Part shown: piece by piece, positions 41,240 to 49,425 of the stretch | How positions within the stretch are numbered: position 1 is the first letter of the stretch | Layout of the letters: every line of letters begins with the position of its first letter | The notes under the pieces: model-generated | Databases searched by the model: none | What the model saw: only the letters and a program-made list of their open reading frames with translations | What the model was told of the DNA's origin: nothing | Position numbers and translations under genes: made by a program | Source of the DNA: DASSQJ01 sp963726295 | Lineage (GTDB): Bacteria > Actinomycetota > Actinomycetes > Actinomycetales > Dermatophilaceae | DNA length: 64,000 nucleotides | Reading direction: 5' to 3' | NCBI GenBank assembly: GCA_963726295.1 | Contig: CAVSBW010000002.1 | Coordinates: forward strand, 62,001 to 126,000

Positions 41240-43267
41240 GTGGAGGGCATGCTCCGAGCGGGTCGGAGGCCGGTCGTATTCGCTGCTGTCGCGGTTGCTG
41301 CGTTGATGGCACTTACTGCGCCACGGGCGGTCGCGGGCAACGCTGGGGAAGACTTGGCCGTATTGAGCCCAGGGCTTGTTGGAACGATCGTTTCAAACCT
41401 TCCGGTCAACGTCGTTCTGGTCGGATACGAGTCCGGCTCGGGTTCTGGACAGGTCGACGCGGGCCGTCTGGCAGCGGGTCTCAGTGATTCCACGGTCGCC
41501 GTCGTGCGTACGCCACTGTCCTTCGGAGTGGTCCGGTCGGCCCACGTCGCGTTCCAGCTTGAGTACCGCACACAGTTCGCGCCGGCACCGTTCACCGACG
41601 CCTTCTTCAAGCACCTGAGCCAGGTGGGGACACCTCGGTCCCCCACCGACGCCCAGGTGGCCTACAACCGCGAGCCCGCGCGCCGGCTCACCATCGAGGA
41701 CCCGATCTCCTTGGACGCCGAGGATGCCGAACGGTGGCTCGCTGATCATGCGGGCACCATCGGGGTGGACCCGTCGCAGCCCACGATCTTCCTGGTCAAC
41801 TGGTTCGGACGCGACGACTTCCGGTTCCATGTCTACGTGGCCCCGTCGACTCCGGACCCTGACACCGGCCTCGACCCCGCTGACGTCGACACGCGGGCTC
41901 TGGTGGCGTGGGGAGGTACCGCCTTCGACGACCCGTTCGGCGGTTCCGGTAGCCGGCGCCGAGTGTGGTTCTTCGACCTGTCCGCTGGTCCCGACGACCG
42001 CACGCGCGGGTTCGACCTCAGTCACCCCGACCTCGACGGTGACGGGTATCCCGACTACCGCCTGCCACCGATTTGGGAGTATGGGAGCGCCGCAGGCTAC
42101 CGGCCCTTCACTGACCTTTCAGGGGACCTCGGCAAGGTCGTGAGGTACGTCGGCGTAGACGAGCTGTTCGCGCCTTCTCCGCTGTACAACCCCGCGATCT
42201 CGCCGCCCCTGCTGCCTGGCAGCATCAGTGTGGACGTGGGTCGCGAGTCCAGTCCTGGTTTGGTTCCGTCGTCGTTCGATACCGCCCGGGTCTCGCAGCA
42301 GTTGTCCCGACTAGCACCGTGGTTGTCCGTCACCACGACGCTGACCGACCGGGAGTACTCGGGCCGATTGGCCGAGGTGATCGGGTGCTGGACCACCGCG
42401 TTCAGTAACCCACCGGGCGACTCCTGCTACGGCCGCCGCGGCGGCGGCTATGCCTACTACGACCTGTTCTTCTGGGTGCACGATCACCTAGCCTCGCTGA
42501 CGCAGGGAACTGCCGACCACCATGTGCCGGTGCTGCTGCTCGACGTGCCCGACTCGGTACCCGCCCCGCTAGCCGGACTCTCCGACGGGAACCCGTATGA
42601 ACGGGAGTACACCCAGTACCACGCCGTGGTCTACTCCACGCCAGCGATCAGGGCGGCGATGTATGGCAGCACCCTCACCGTTACCCACGAAGTCGGCCAT
42701 CACCTCGGCCTCTCCCACCCCCACGACGGGCTCGACAGCTCCAGCGGGGTCAGCTTTACACCGACGGGCGACTACTACTTCACCTGGCTGGGCGACGAAT
42801 CGGCGACGGTCATGGGGTACCTCCTCCTGCGAAGTGGTTTCGGCCAGCTGGACCAGGACGCGTTGGCCCGATGGATGACCGCCGCCTACCTCAACGAGGC
42901 CAACCAAGTACTGCTGAGCATCGAGCAAAGTGTCCGAGGTCCGCAGACCCGCAGCCAGGTGGTCACCGCTGACCAGGACGCGCTCCAGGCGCTGATCTCG
43001 TACCAGGACGCCGACTACCAGCGCTCCGTTCAGCTCGCCCAGCGGGCCTACGAGGCCGTGGTGGGTGCGGCGCAGTCGATCCACGTGCCGGTGGAGCCCG
43101 AAGCAGGTCCCGCCGACGCCCGCTCACGTTCGCTGCAGGACTTCTTCGTCGACCCTGTCCCTCCCGAGTACGTGGCACCCCCAGCAGTCCCCGCCGTCGC
43201 CGTGAGGTCCTTCGACGCCCTCGCTTCGAGCCCAAGCCAAGGCACCGCCCTCGTCCCAACGCCCTAG
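41240..43267 (+). CDS. large secreted metzincin-like zinc metalloprotease
   Basis: A 675-aa protein. GTG 41240 has AGGAG five nt upstream; ATG 41249 is an alternative. Residues about 8-32 form a signal peptide (VVFAAVAVAALMALTAPRAV). The catalytic motif HEVGHHLGLSHPHDG starts near residue 483 and the Met-turn appears as SATVMGYLLLR. The N-terminal 450 residues have no recognised domain but include a calcium-like DLDGDGYPDY loop. The C-terminal region (about 560-675) is helical, then Pro/Val-rich and disordered. Overall architecture is unlike the M43 gene at 15912. Possibly an extracellular or surface protease of the integrated element; substrate unknown. Confidence 0.8.
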   Translation: MEGMLRAGRRPVVFAAVAVAALMALTAPRAVAGNAGEDLAVLSPGLVGTIVSNLPVNVVLVGYESGSGSGQVDAGRLAAGLSDSTVAVVRTPLSFGVVRSAHVAFQLEYRTQFAPAPFTDAFFKHLSQVGTPRSPTDAQVAYNREPARRLTIEDPISLDAEDAERWLADHAGTIGVDPSQPTIFLVNWFGRDDFRFHVYVAPSTPDPDTGLDPADVDTRALVAWGGTAFDDPFGGSGSRRRVWFFDLSAGPDDRTRGFDLSHPDLDGDGYPDYRLPPIWEYGSAAGYRPFTDLSGDLGKVVRYVGVDELFAPSPLYNPAISPPLLPGSISVDVGRESSPGLVPSSFDTARVSQQLSRLAPWLSVTTTLTDREYSGRLAEVIGCWTTAFSNPPGDSCYGRRGGGYAYYDLFFWVHDHLASLTQGTADHHVPVLLLDVPDSVPAPLAGLSDGNPYEREYTQYHAVVYSTPAIRAAMYGSTLTVTHEVGHHLGLSHPHDGLDSSSGVSFTPTGDYYFTWLGDESATVMGYLLLRSGFGQLDQDALARWMTAAYLNEANQVLLSIEQSVRGPQTRSQVVTADQDALQALISYQDADYQRSVQLAQRAYEAVVGAAQSIHVPVEPEAGPADARSRSLQDFFVDPVPPEYVAPPAVPAVAVRSFDALASSPSQGTALVPTP

Positions 43268-43291
43268 TCTCGGCCTCGGAGACCGCTGGAC

Positions 43292-43471
43292 TTGCGATGG
43301 AACTGTCTTCGCGAACGGCCTGGACTGCCGACCAGGGTGCTCGGTTCCTTCTTCTTCGTCTCGTACCTCCTGTTCTTCGCCTTCCTCGTCATCATCATCT
43401 TCCTCGTCGTCTGGGGAGGCTGGGTGATGCATCCGTCGACGGGCGGGGTCGTGCTGCCGACCCACCATTGA
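43292..43471 (+). CDS. tiny single-span membrane protein
   Basis: A short frame, 59 aa from a TTG at 43292 (GGAG about ten nt upstream) or 44 aa from a GTG at 43337. It has an Arg-rich N-terminus, one strongly hydrophobic span (FFFVSYLLFFAFLVIIIFLVV) and a short tail ending LPTHH. It begins 24 bp after the protease stop, so it may be translated from the same mRNA. Composition is plausible for a membrane peptide, but the frame is short and the start is weak. Confidence 0.4.
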   Translation: MRWNCLRERPGLPTRVLGSFFFVSYLLFFAFLVIIIFLVVWGGWVMHPSTGGVVLPTHH

Positions 43472-43547
43472 TCAGCCTTGGGGGCGGCGCTGCAGGTCTC
43501 CTGCCCATCAGAGGGCGCCTGAGAGTGTGCCCGACCGATGGCACCGG

Positions 43548-43616
43548 CTATGGATTTTGCAAGGTTAGAGTTATGGAATCTGCAAATCTAGCGCTATGCT
43601 TTCTGCAACGTCAGGC
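43548..43616. repeat. three tandem 23-bp iterons
   Basis: Units 43548-43570, 43571-43593 and 43594-43616, each of the form YTATGNNNTYTGCAANNTNAGNG. GCAA falls at the same place in each unit (43559, 43582, 43605). They end 41 bp before the ATPase ATG and are AT-rich compared with their surroundings. They look like binding sites for a regulator or replication/partition protein. Confidence 0.7.
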
Positions 43617-43657
43617 CAGGCGGTGGCGTCACTCGAACCGGAAACCCAGGACGGACG

Positions 43658-44923
43658 ATGAGAGCAGATCAGACGTACCGCGAGCGCGTCGTGGACAGCG
43701 AGCTTGACGAACAGCTCGGTGCAATCGGCGCGGTTCTCATCGAGGGCCCGAAGGCGTGCGGCAAGACCGAGTCTGCGAACCAGAAGGCACGAACGACCTA
43801 CCGGCTCGACGTCGACCAGGCCGCCCGCACCGCCGCCAATGTCGCCCCCGAACTGCTTTTCGAGGCGCCCAGTCCCGTGCTCTTCGACGAGTGGCAAGTG
43901 GTTCCCACCTTGTGGGATCAAGTCCGCCGCAACGTCGACGACCGCGCTCCCAGCAAGGGGCTCTACATCCTTACCGGGTCAGCCACCCCCCGAGAGGACA
44001 TCAACCGACACTCGGGTGCAGGCCGGATCGCCATCATTCAGATGCGGCCAATGTCTCTGATGGAGACGGGCCACTCGACCGCAGGCGCATCGCTGGAAGC
44101 GATCCTCGCCGGCGACACGGTAGCTGCACGGGACTCCGGTCTCACTGTCCCTGAGATCGTCGACCGCATCTGCATTGGCGGCTGGCCAGCCCTCCTCGGT
44201 GCCAGTCCACACGACGCCGGACGGTGGCTACGCGACTACCTCAACCAGATCGTCCTGGTCGACATCCAAGAACTCGGTGCGCGCAGGCGCGACCCCAACA
44301 ACATCCGCCGACTGCTGAACTCGCTCGCCCGCAACGTCGGCACCCCGGCGAAGGTCACTGCGCTGGCCAAGGACGTCGGAGGCGCGGAAGGCCCGATCGC
44401 GCGGGCAACCGCCGACGGGTACCTCGATTCGCTGCACCGGCTGCGACTGACCGAGAACTCACCAGCCTGGGCGCCCCACATGCGGTCGGCAACCCCGCTG
44501 CAGTCGTCGCCCACCCGCTACTTCGTCGACCCCTCTCTTGCCGTTGCAGCGCTAGGACAAGGACCCACCCAGCTGCTGGCTGATCTCAACGCCACCGGGT
44601 TCTTCTTCGAGAACCTCGTCGTGCGCGATGTCCGCATCTACGCACAGAAAGTCGGCGGCCAGGTCCACCACTGGAGAGACCAGAACCAGAACGAGGTGGA
44701 CGTCATCATCACCTTGCCGGACGGCCGTTGGGGAGGGTTCGAGGTGAAGATGAACCCTTCAGACGTCGATAGGGCGGCGGCCTCGCTGTTGTCCTTCGCT
44801 GAGAAGGTCGATCAGACCAAGGCGGGCCCTCCAGCGGCATTGGGAGTCATCACCACCACCGGGTTCGCCTACCGCCGACCCGACGGGGTGAGCGTGCTGC
44901 CCATCGGCACCCTCGGGCCCTGA
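43658..44923 (+). CDS. AAA-type ATPase with DUF4143 domain
   Basis: A 421-aa P-loop ATPase of the AAA_14/DUF4143 group: Walker A EGPKACGKTES, Walker B VLFDEWQVV, ILTGSATPRED (sensor 1) and the arginine-bearing RMRPMSLMETG-like strand. The C-terminal DUF4143 part (about 200-400) has a restriction-endonuclease-like core: VHHWRDQNQNEVDVI and GGFEVKMNPSD. The family is widespread in mobile and accessory regions, and its function is poorly understood. The three 23-bp iterons lie just upstream, suggesting tight or auto-regulation. Confidence 0.88.
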   Translation: MRADQTYRERVVDSELDEQLGAIGAVLIEGPKACGKTESANQKARTTYRLDVDQAARTAANVAPELLFEAPSPVLFDEWQVVPTLWDQVRRNVDDRAPSKGLYILTGSATPREDINRHSGAGRIAIIQMRPMSLMETGHSTAGASLEAILAGDTVAARDSGLTVPEIVDRICIGGWPALLGASPHDAGRWLRDYLNQIVLVDIQELGARRRDPNNIRRLLNSLARNVGTPAKVTALAKDVGGAEGPIARATADGYLDSLHRLRLTENSPAWAPHMRSATPLQSSPTRYFVDPSLAVAALGQGPTQLLADLNATGFFFENLVVRDVRIYAQKVGGQVHHWRDQNQNEVDVIITLPDGRWGGFEVKMNPSDVDRAAASLLSFAEKVDQTKAGPPAALGVITTTGFAYRRPDGVSVLPIGTLGP

Positions 44924-45145
44924 GTTCACTCTTCGCGTAGGCCTCAAGCGTGCCCGTCGCACCGTCTTCGGGACGCACGTCCGGCCGGCGGTGACGAGCT
45001 CGTCCGGCTTGCCCACAGTCATACCCCCAACTGGGCGGAATGCAGCAGTTCTGATGCGTCAGGCACGCAGCGATATGCCCGGGCACTCCGCCGAGCCACG
45101 GGCATGCGGCCAACTGCGAGACCGTCCGACCAAGGACTCGGCCGA

Positions 45146-46321
45146 CTAGACCTCGATCTCCCTGCTCAAGAGGTCAGTCAGAGCCCTGTCTCGCTGGGCG
45201 GTGGCGTGCTGATACCTGAGCGCCACGGTGACGTCGGTGTGACCGCCACGGTGAAGTAGTTCAGCAAGGGTCGCTCCCTGCTCCGCATACTTGCTCAGGC
45301 CAGTGTGCCGCAGGTCGTGGAAGTGGAACCCTGATCGCCCTGCATGCTCCCTCGCGGTCCTCCATGCACGATCCAGGGCACTCTGCGAGACCCGGACACC
45401 GCGGCTGTTGACGAGAACCGGCGCCGTGCGCTGCGACGGTGTGTACGTCTGAAGGTGGTGAGTCAGCGAGGGCAGGAGCGCGGCGGGCACCGCGACGCTC
45501 CTTGTGCTACCCGTCTTCGGCGCCGTCAGGGCGTTGGCTTTGACGTTCCACTGCCTACGAACATGGAGTACAGCCTGCTCGGGGTCGTCCAGGTGTTCCA
45601 GATCCCGCCGCTGCAGCCCGAGCACCTCCCCCATGCGCAGGGCGCACCAGGCAGCGAGCGGGACGGCGATCCGTAGATGTTCCGGCATCGCCTCGGCGAA
45701 GGCCTTGACCTCTTCGGGGAGCGCCACATCGCCGTGCTCGTCTTCCGGGCGGACCCGCCGATGCTTTGGCGCCTTTGGGAAGTCGAAGCCCTCAAGGCCG
45801 CCGGCCTTGGCCTTCACCGCGGCGTTGAGCATCGACCGGAGAACGATCACGACGTTCGGTGCTACCCCGTTGACGCGAGAGTCAGGGTGCCGGGTCGAAC
45901 GCTGGCGACCGAGCGCGGCGAGATGGTCGGCCACGCGATCGGTCGTGAGGTCGGCCAGCCGGATGTCGCCGAGCTCGTCAAGAATGTGGTTCTTGAGCAC
46001 CGACCGGTACGAAACGATCGTGGCCTGCGACCGGTCCGGGTTGGCCTCCAGATCGGCAAGCCAGCGCTGGGACCACTCCCTCACCGTCACCGACTCGGCT
46101 TCGACCTTCGCGGCCTCGGCCATGCGCGCCACTCGGCGCTCAGCCGGCGGTACGAACAGACCTCGCGCGATCTGCCCACGAGCGATGTCGAGGGCAGCGC
46201 GCGCGTCGGTGAGCGTGTCAAACATGCCGAGGGCCTGCGTGCGCCCCTCGTGGTCCACCCTGACCCGATAACGACCTCGATACCGAGTGACCCCCCTGGG
46301 CAACTTCACTGGAGCAGCCAT
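45146..46321 (-). CDS. int: tyrosine site-specific integrase
   Basis: A 391-aa integrase with an N-terminal AP2-like arm-binding domain (RGVTRYRGRYRVRVDHEGRT), an SAM-like core-binding domain (TVREWSQRWLADLE onward), and the catalytic domain with Arg in WCALRMGEVLGL, HDLRHTGLSK (HxxR), GGHTDVTVALRYQHA (His and the nucleophile Tyr). No lesions are seen, so it is probably functional. It lies about 190 bp from the ssrA 3' end, the usual position for integrases that use this site. It fits the candidate att sites at 30.85 and 46.53 kb. Confidence 0.95.
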   Translation of the reverse strand: MAAPVKLPRGVTRYRGRYRVRVDHEGRTQALGMFDTLTDARAALDIARGQIARGLFVPPAERRVARMAEAAKVEAESVTVREWSQRWLADLEANPDRSQATIVSYRSVLKNHILDELGDIRLADLTTDRVADHLAALGRQRSTRHPDSRVNGVAPNVVIVLRSMLNAAVKAKAGGLEGFDFPKAPKHRRVRPEDEHGDVALPEEVKAFAEAMPEHLRIAVPLAAWCALRMGEVLGLQRRDLEHLDDPEQAVLHVRRQWNVKANALTAPKTGSTRSVAVPAALLPSLTHHLQTYTPSQRTAPVLVNSRGVRVSQSALDRAWRTAREHAGRSGFHFHDLRHTGLSKYAEQGATLAELLHRGGHTDVTVALRYQHATAQRDRALTDLLSREIEV

Positions 46322-46464
46322 GCACCCTCCACGTTGACCCCGTCCTTGGCGATTCGCCCCCGGGCCATGCGATTTTCACCGATCACGGTCCTGTGACAGC
46401 TGTGTGACAGTTTTCCTGTCATCACGAGTCTAGGGGTGGCAACTTGTGTCCGCACCACAGAATG

Positions 46465-46496
46465 CGCCTGACCTGCTGATTCCTGCAGGTCAGGCG
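46465..46496 (-). terminator. ssrA terminator hairpin
   Basis: Perfect 12-bp arms 46465-46476 and 46485-46496 with an 8-nt loop, 11 bp past the end of the leader-trailer stem on the minus strand, followed by CATTCTG. Likely terminator of the pre-tmRNA. Confidence 0.7.
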
Positions 46497-46506
46497 GCTT
46501 CTGAGC

Positions 46507-46526
46507 ACTGAACAGCGTGGGAGCGA
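46507..46526 (-). repeat. tmRNA trailer arm of a 20-bp leader/trailer stem
   Basis: This segment and 46911-46930 are inverted repeats matching at 19 of 20 positions (one C/T difference). In the minus-strand transcript the leader and trailer would pair and bring both ends of pre-tmRNA together. This may guide 5' and 3' processing (for example by RNase III, P or E). The pairing is seen in the sequence; the processing role is inference. Confidence 0.7.
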
Positions 46527-46551
46527 ACCATGTTGGTGGAGGTGGCGGGAA
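46509..46551. other. candidate attR at the ssrA 3' end
   Basis: The 43 bp covering the trailer, CCA and start of the T-arm aligns directly with 30854-30894. With the integrase 190 bp away, this marks the right end of the putative 15.7-kb element. Confidence 0.5.
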
Positions 46552-46901
46552 TCGAACCCGCGTCCACTGACGGCAGGCCAGGGCTTCTCCGGGCGCAGTG
46601 CGCTATGGATTTTCTCGGCCCCGGGGCTCGCGCGCACACGTTCCCCGACAGGCCCAGCCGAGTGGGAGTCCCGCGTCGCCCCTCGGCATGACGACGCAGC
46701 AAGATCTCTAGATGACGCTGGTTACCAGTTCGAGATCGCTACTGGGCCAACGGACTTCGGGCTCGCTCAGGCGGCGAGGGCGAAGTCGGTGCGCTTGGAA
46801 TCGGCACCTGTTGGTTTGCACGGATCGTTGTACGAGATGACCGTGCGTCCTCGACCCGCTTCCCCTTGACCATCCGGCCAATGTCGAAACCGATCACCCC
46901 C
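46534..46901 (-). ncRNA. ssrA: transfer-messenger RNA (tmRNA)
   Basis: About 368 nt on the minus strand. The 5' end GGGGGTGATCGGTTTCGACA and the 3' end with T-arm GGGTTCGATTCCC and encoded CCA pair to form a 7-bp tRNA-like acceptor stem (one G-U). The resume frame encodes the tag ADSKRTDFALAA followed by TGA (46805 down to 46767), a typical actinobacterial ssrA tag. Role: trans-translation rescue of stalled ribosomes with SmpB, encoded about 11 kb away. The gene is intact even though an element appears to be integrated at its 3' side. Confidence 0.97.
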
Positions 46902-46910
46902 ATGAGGGGC

Positions 46911-46930
46911 TCACTCCCACGCTGTTCAGT
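46911..46930 (-). repeat. tmRNA leader arm of a 20-bp leader/trailer stem
   Basis: Reverse complement of 46507-46526 at 19 of 20 positions; begins 9 bp before the mature tmRNA 5' end on the transcribed strand. See the trailer arm. Confidence 0.7.
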
Positions 46931-47029
46931 TTGTCACCGGCGCACGCGAGGCGTTACGCCGGGCACACGCCAGTATGCCGTCCAACGCTCATCGCCCCAA
47001 GCCGATTCCCCGGTCCGCGGGTCCGACGG

Positions 47030-47644
47030 TCAGGACGTGAGCGCCGGCGGGATGTCGGCGGGACGCTGGGGCCCACGTCCGGCGGTGCCGGGCCCGCGGT
47101 GACCCGGCGAGGTCGGCGGCCCGTGCGCCGGCGTGGTCGCGGCCGGCTCCGGGCTCGTGGCGCCCGGGGCCGGGGACTCGATCCCCGGGCCCGGCGACGA
47201 GGATGCGGGTGGCGACGGCAGGGGTGACGGGTCCGTCGTGGGAGACGGGTCCGTCGGGGACGGCGGGTCAGTCGGGAGCGACGGTTGCGGCGGTGCGGGC
47301 CCGTCACCCACGCTCGGTCCCAGGACCACCCGGGGGCTGGGTGGGGTCGCGGACGGCGGGGCGGTCGACGGGGCGACGGACCCGCTCGCGCGGCTGCCGG
47401 GTGGGGACGGCGGCGCGGGAGGCGCGGCAGGACGGCCGCCCCAGCTGCCGGTCGTCGACGGCGACGGGGTGGCGTCGACCGAGGACGAGTCGGGCCGCAT
47501 CCGCACCGAGCCCAGGCCTCCAGGCAGCACGGCGAGCACGAGCCCCACCAGCACGAGCCCGGCTCCCATCACACCCAGCGCCTGCACGACCGGCCCCACG
47601 CGAGGCCGGGCACGCGGCGGTGCGCCCCTGCGGCTGCCCGCCAT
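47030..47644 (-). CDS. Pro/Ser/Thr-rich membrane-anchored protein
   Basis: A 204-aa protein. Start 47644 gives MAGSRRGAPPRARPRVGPVV, then one membrane span (LGVMGAGLVLVGLVLAVLPG, residues 20-40). The rest is a disordered Pro-, Ser- and Asp/Thr-rich extracellular tail with no Cys or catalytic motif. The longer frame to 47806 overlaps the permease 5' region. It is divergent from the permease gene. Role unknown; it may be a wall-spanning stalk. Confidence 0.65.
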   Translation of the reverse strand: MAGSRRGAPPRARPRVGPVVQALGVMGAGLVLVGLVLAVLPGGLGSVRMRPDSSSVDATPSPSTTGSWGGRPAAPPAPPSPPGSRASGSVAPSTAPPSATPPSPRVVLGPSVGDGPAPPQPSLPTDPPSPTDPSPTTDPSPLPSPPASSSPGPGIESPAPGATSPEPAATTPAHGPPTSPGHRGPGTAGRGPQRPADIPPALTS

Positions 47645-47759
47645 ACCCAGAGCGTAGCCCGCGACGCCCCCGCGGCGCTCTGGACGCCCGGCCGCGCAAA
47701 GGTCTAATCTCAGGCCATTACTCGCCCGGGCGCCCGCCCCCACCTGCTCGGAGACCGCA

Positions 47760-49319
47760 ATGAGTGAGTCGCAACAGCCCCAGCGCCGGCGCACCTCAGG
47801 CGTCACGTACGCCGACGCCGACCCTTCCTACTTCGAGAAGCGCGGGCTCACCCGCCATGCCGGCGCCTGGTCCCTGTGGGCGCTGGGAGTCGCCGCGGTC
47901 ATCAGTGGCGACTTCTCGGGCTGGAACCTCGGCATCGGCGAGGCCGGATGGGGCGGGATGCTCGTCGCCACCGTCGTCATCGGCCTCATGTACCTGCTGA
48001 TGATCTACAGCATCGCCGAGATGTCGGCGGCGATGCCGCACACCGGCGGCGCCTACTCCTTCGCCCGGTCCGCGATGGGCCCGTGGGGAGGCTTCGTCAC
48101 CGGCCTCGCGGAGAGCATCGAGTACGTCATCACGACGGCCGTGGTCGGCACCTTCTCCGGCCTCTACGCCGACAGCATCACCCAGGACCTCTTCGGCTTC
48201 TCGATGCCGCTGTGGGCCTGGGTCGTGCTCTTCTACGTCGTCTTCATCGCCCTGAACTCCGCCGGGGCGGCGGCCTCGTTCCGCTTCGCGGTCGTCATCG
48301 CCATCATCTCCCTGGCCGTCCTCGCGGTGTTCTTCGTCCTCGCCCTCGTCTCGGGCCGGTTCAGCTGGGACAACCTCTGGAACATCGCCCCGCAGGCCGG
48401 TGGGAGCACGTTCCTTCCCCTCGGTGTGGGTGGCGTCCTCGCCGCACTCCCCTTCGCGATCTGGTTCTTCCTCGGCATCGAGGAGCTGCCGCTCGCCGCC
48501 GAGGAGACGCACACGCCGCAACGTGACGTCCCGCGCGGGTCGCTGATGGGCATGTTCACCCTGCTGGTCACCGCGTTCCTCGTGCTCGTCCTGAACCCGG
48601 GCGTCGTCGGTGCCGAGGAGATCTCGACGAGCGGCGAACCCATCCTCGACGGCTTCCGGGCGATCTTCCCGGACAGCAGCATCGCCAGCCTGCTCGCCCT
48701 GTTCGCGCTCGCCGGACTCGTCGCGTCCTTCCAGGGGATCATGTTCGCCGCCGGACGGAACATGTACTCGCTGTCGCGAGCCGGCTACTACCCGCAGGTG
48801 CTCTCGCTCACCGGCGGCCGCAAGGTGCCGTGGGTCGCGCTCGTCGTGAGCGGCCTCATCGGCGTCTTCCTCGTCTTCGGGCTCGGCGCGATCCGCAACG
48901 AGCCGGGCGAGACCCTCAGCGACGCCCAGGTCGCCGTCGCGGGCCAGCTCCTCAACATCGCGGTGTTCGGCGCGGTGATCGCGTACTTCCTGCAGATGGT
49001 CTCGTTCCTCATCCTCCGTCGGCGCTTCGCGGGCGCCGAGCGCCCCTACCGCAGCCCGGTCGGCGTGGCCGGCGCCGCCGTGGCCGGACTCATCGCGGCG
49101 GCGACGCTGGTCATCCTCCCCTTCAACCCGGACTACCGGTCCGTGGTGCTCGGGGTCGCGATCTTCTTCGCCATCGGGCTGGGCTACTTCGCGATCCGGG
49201 GTCGGCACCACCTCGTGTACTCGCCGGAGGAGGAGTACGCGATGTCCCACGGCACCCACGGCGCCCACCCGGAGACCGAGGGCTACGCGCACCACGAGGA
49301 CGAGGCGCCCCGCAGCTGA
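47760..49319 (+). CDS. ethanolamine-type amino acid permease (APC superfamily)
   Basis: A 519-aa APC transporter with 12 predicted membrane helices and family features VISGDFSGWNLGIGEAGWGG, MPHTGGAYSFARSAMGPWGG, IEELPLAAEETHTPQRDVP and RNMYSLSRAGYYP, as in ethanolamine permeases. N- and C-terminal tails are cytosolic; the C-terminus is His/Glu-rich. No eut catabolic genes are in the window, so ethanolamine is the likely but unproven substrate. Ends 11 bp before a strong terminator. Confidence 0.9.
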   Translation: MSESQQPQRRRTSGVTYADADPSYFEKRGLTRHAGAWSLWALGVAAVISGDFSGWNLGIGEAGWGGMLVATVVIGLMYLLMIYSIAEMSAAMPHTGGAYSFARSAMGPWGGFVTGLAESIEYVITTAVVGTFSGLYADSITQDLFGFSMPLWAWVVLFYVVFIALNSAGAAASFRFAVVIAIISLAVLAVFFVLALVSGRFSWDNLWNIAPQAGGSTFLPLGVGGVLAALPFAIWFFLGIEELPLAAEETHTPQRDVPRGSLMGMFTLLVTAFLVLVLNPGVVGAEEISTSGEPILDGFRAIFPDSSIASLLALFALAGLVASFQGIMFAAGRNMYSLSRAGYYPQVLSLTGGRKVPWVALVVSGLIGVFLVFGLGAIRNEPGETLSDAQVAVAGQLLNIAVFGAVIAYFLQMVSFLILRRRFAGAERPYRSPVGVAGAAVAGLIAAATLVILPFNPDYRSVVLGVAIFFAIGLGYFAIRGRHHLVYSPEEEYAMSHGTHGAHPETEGYAHHEDEAPRS

Positions 49320-49330
49320 GGTCCCCCAGC

Positions 49331-49364
49331 ACGAGGCCCGAGCCGCGGTCGGCTCGGGCCTCGT
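49331..49364. terminator. 14-bp hairpin terminator
   Basis: Perfect arms 49331-49344 and 49351-49364 with a 6-nt loop, between the permease and the convergent Pro-rich gene; it probably serves both. Confidence 0.85.
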
Positions 49365-49425
49365 CCTGTCGGGAGACGTGGTGGACGGTCCGCCCCGCCC
49401 GGGTCCACGTGGCCCGGGTCCCGCA

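Noticed and set aside
40861..41646. Minus-strand frame in the 40.3-41.2 kb gap
   Set aside because: Half of it is antisense to the secreted protease, and the rest is Pro/Arg-rich with no start signal.
46502..46930. A tRNA gene suggested by the T-arm-like GGGTTCGATTCCC
   Set aside because: The rest of the transcript contains the tmRNA 5' domain and the tag reading frame, so this is ssrA, not a separate tRNA.
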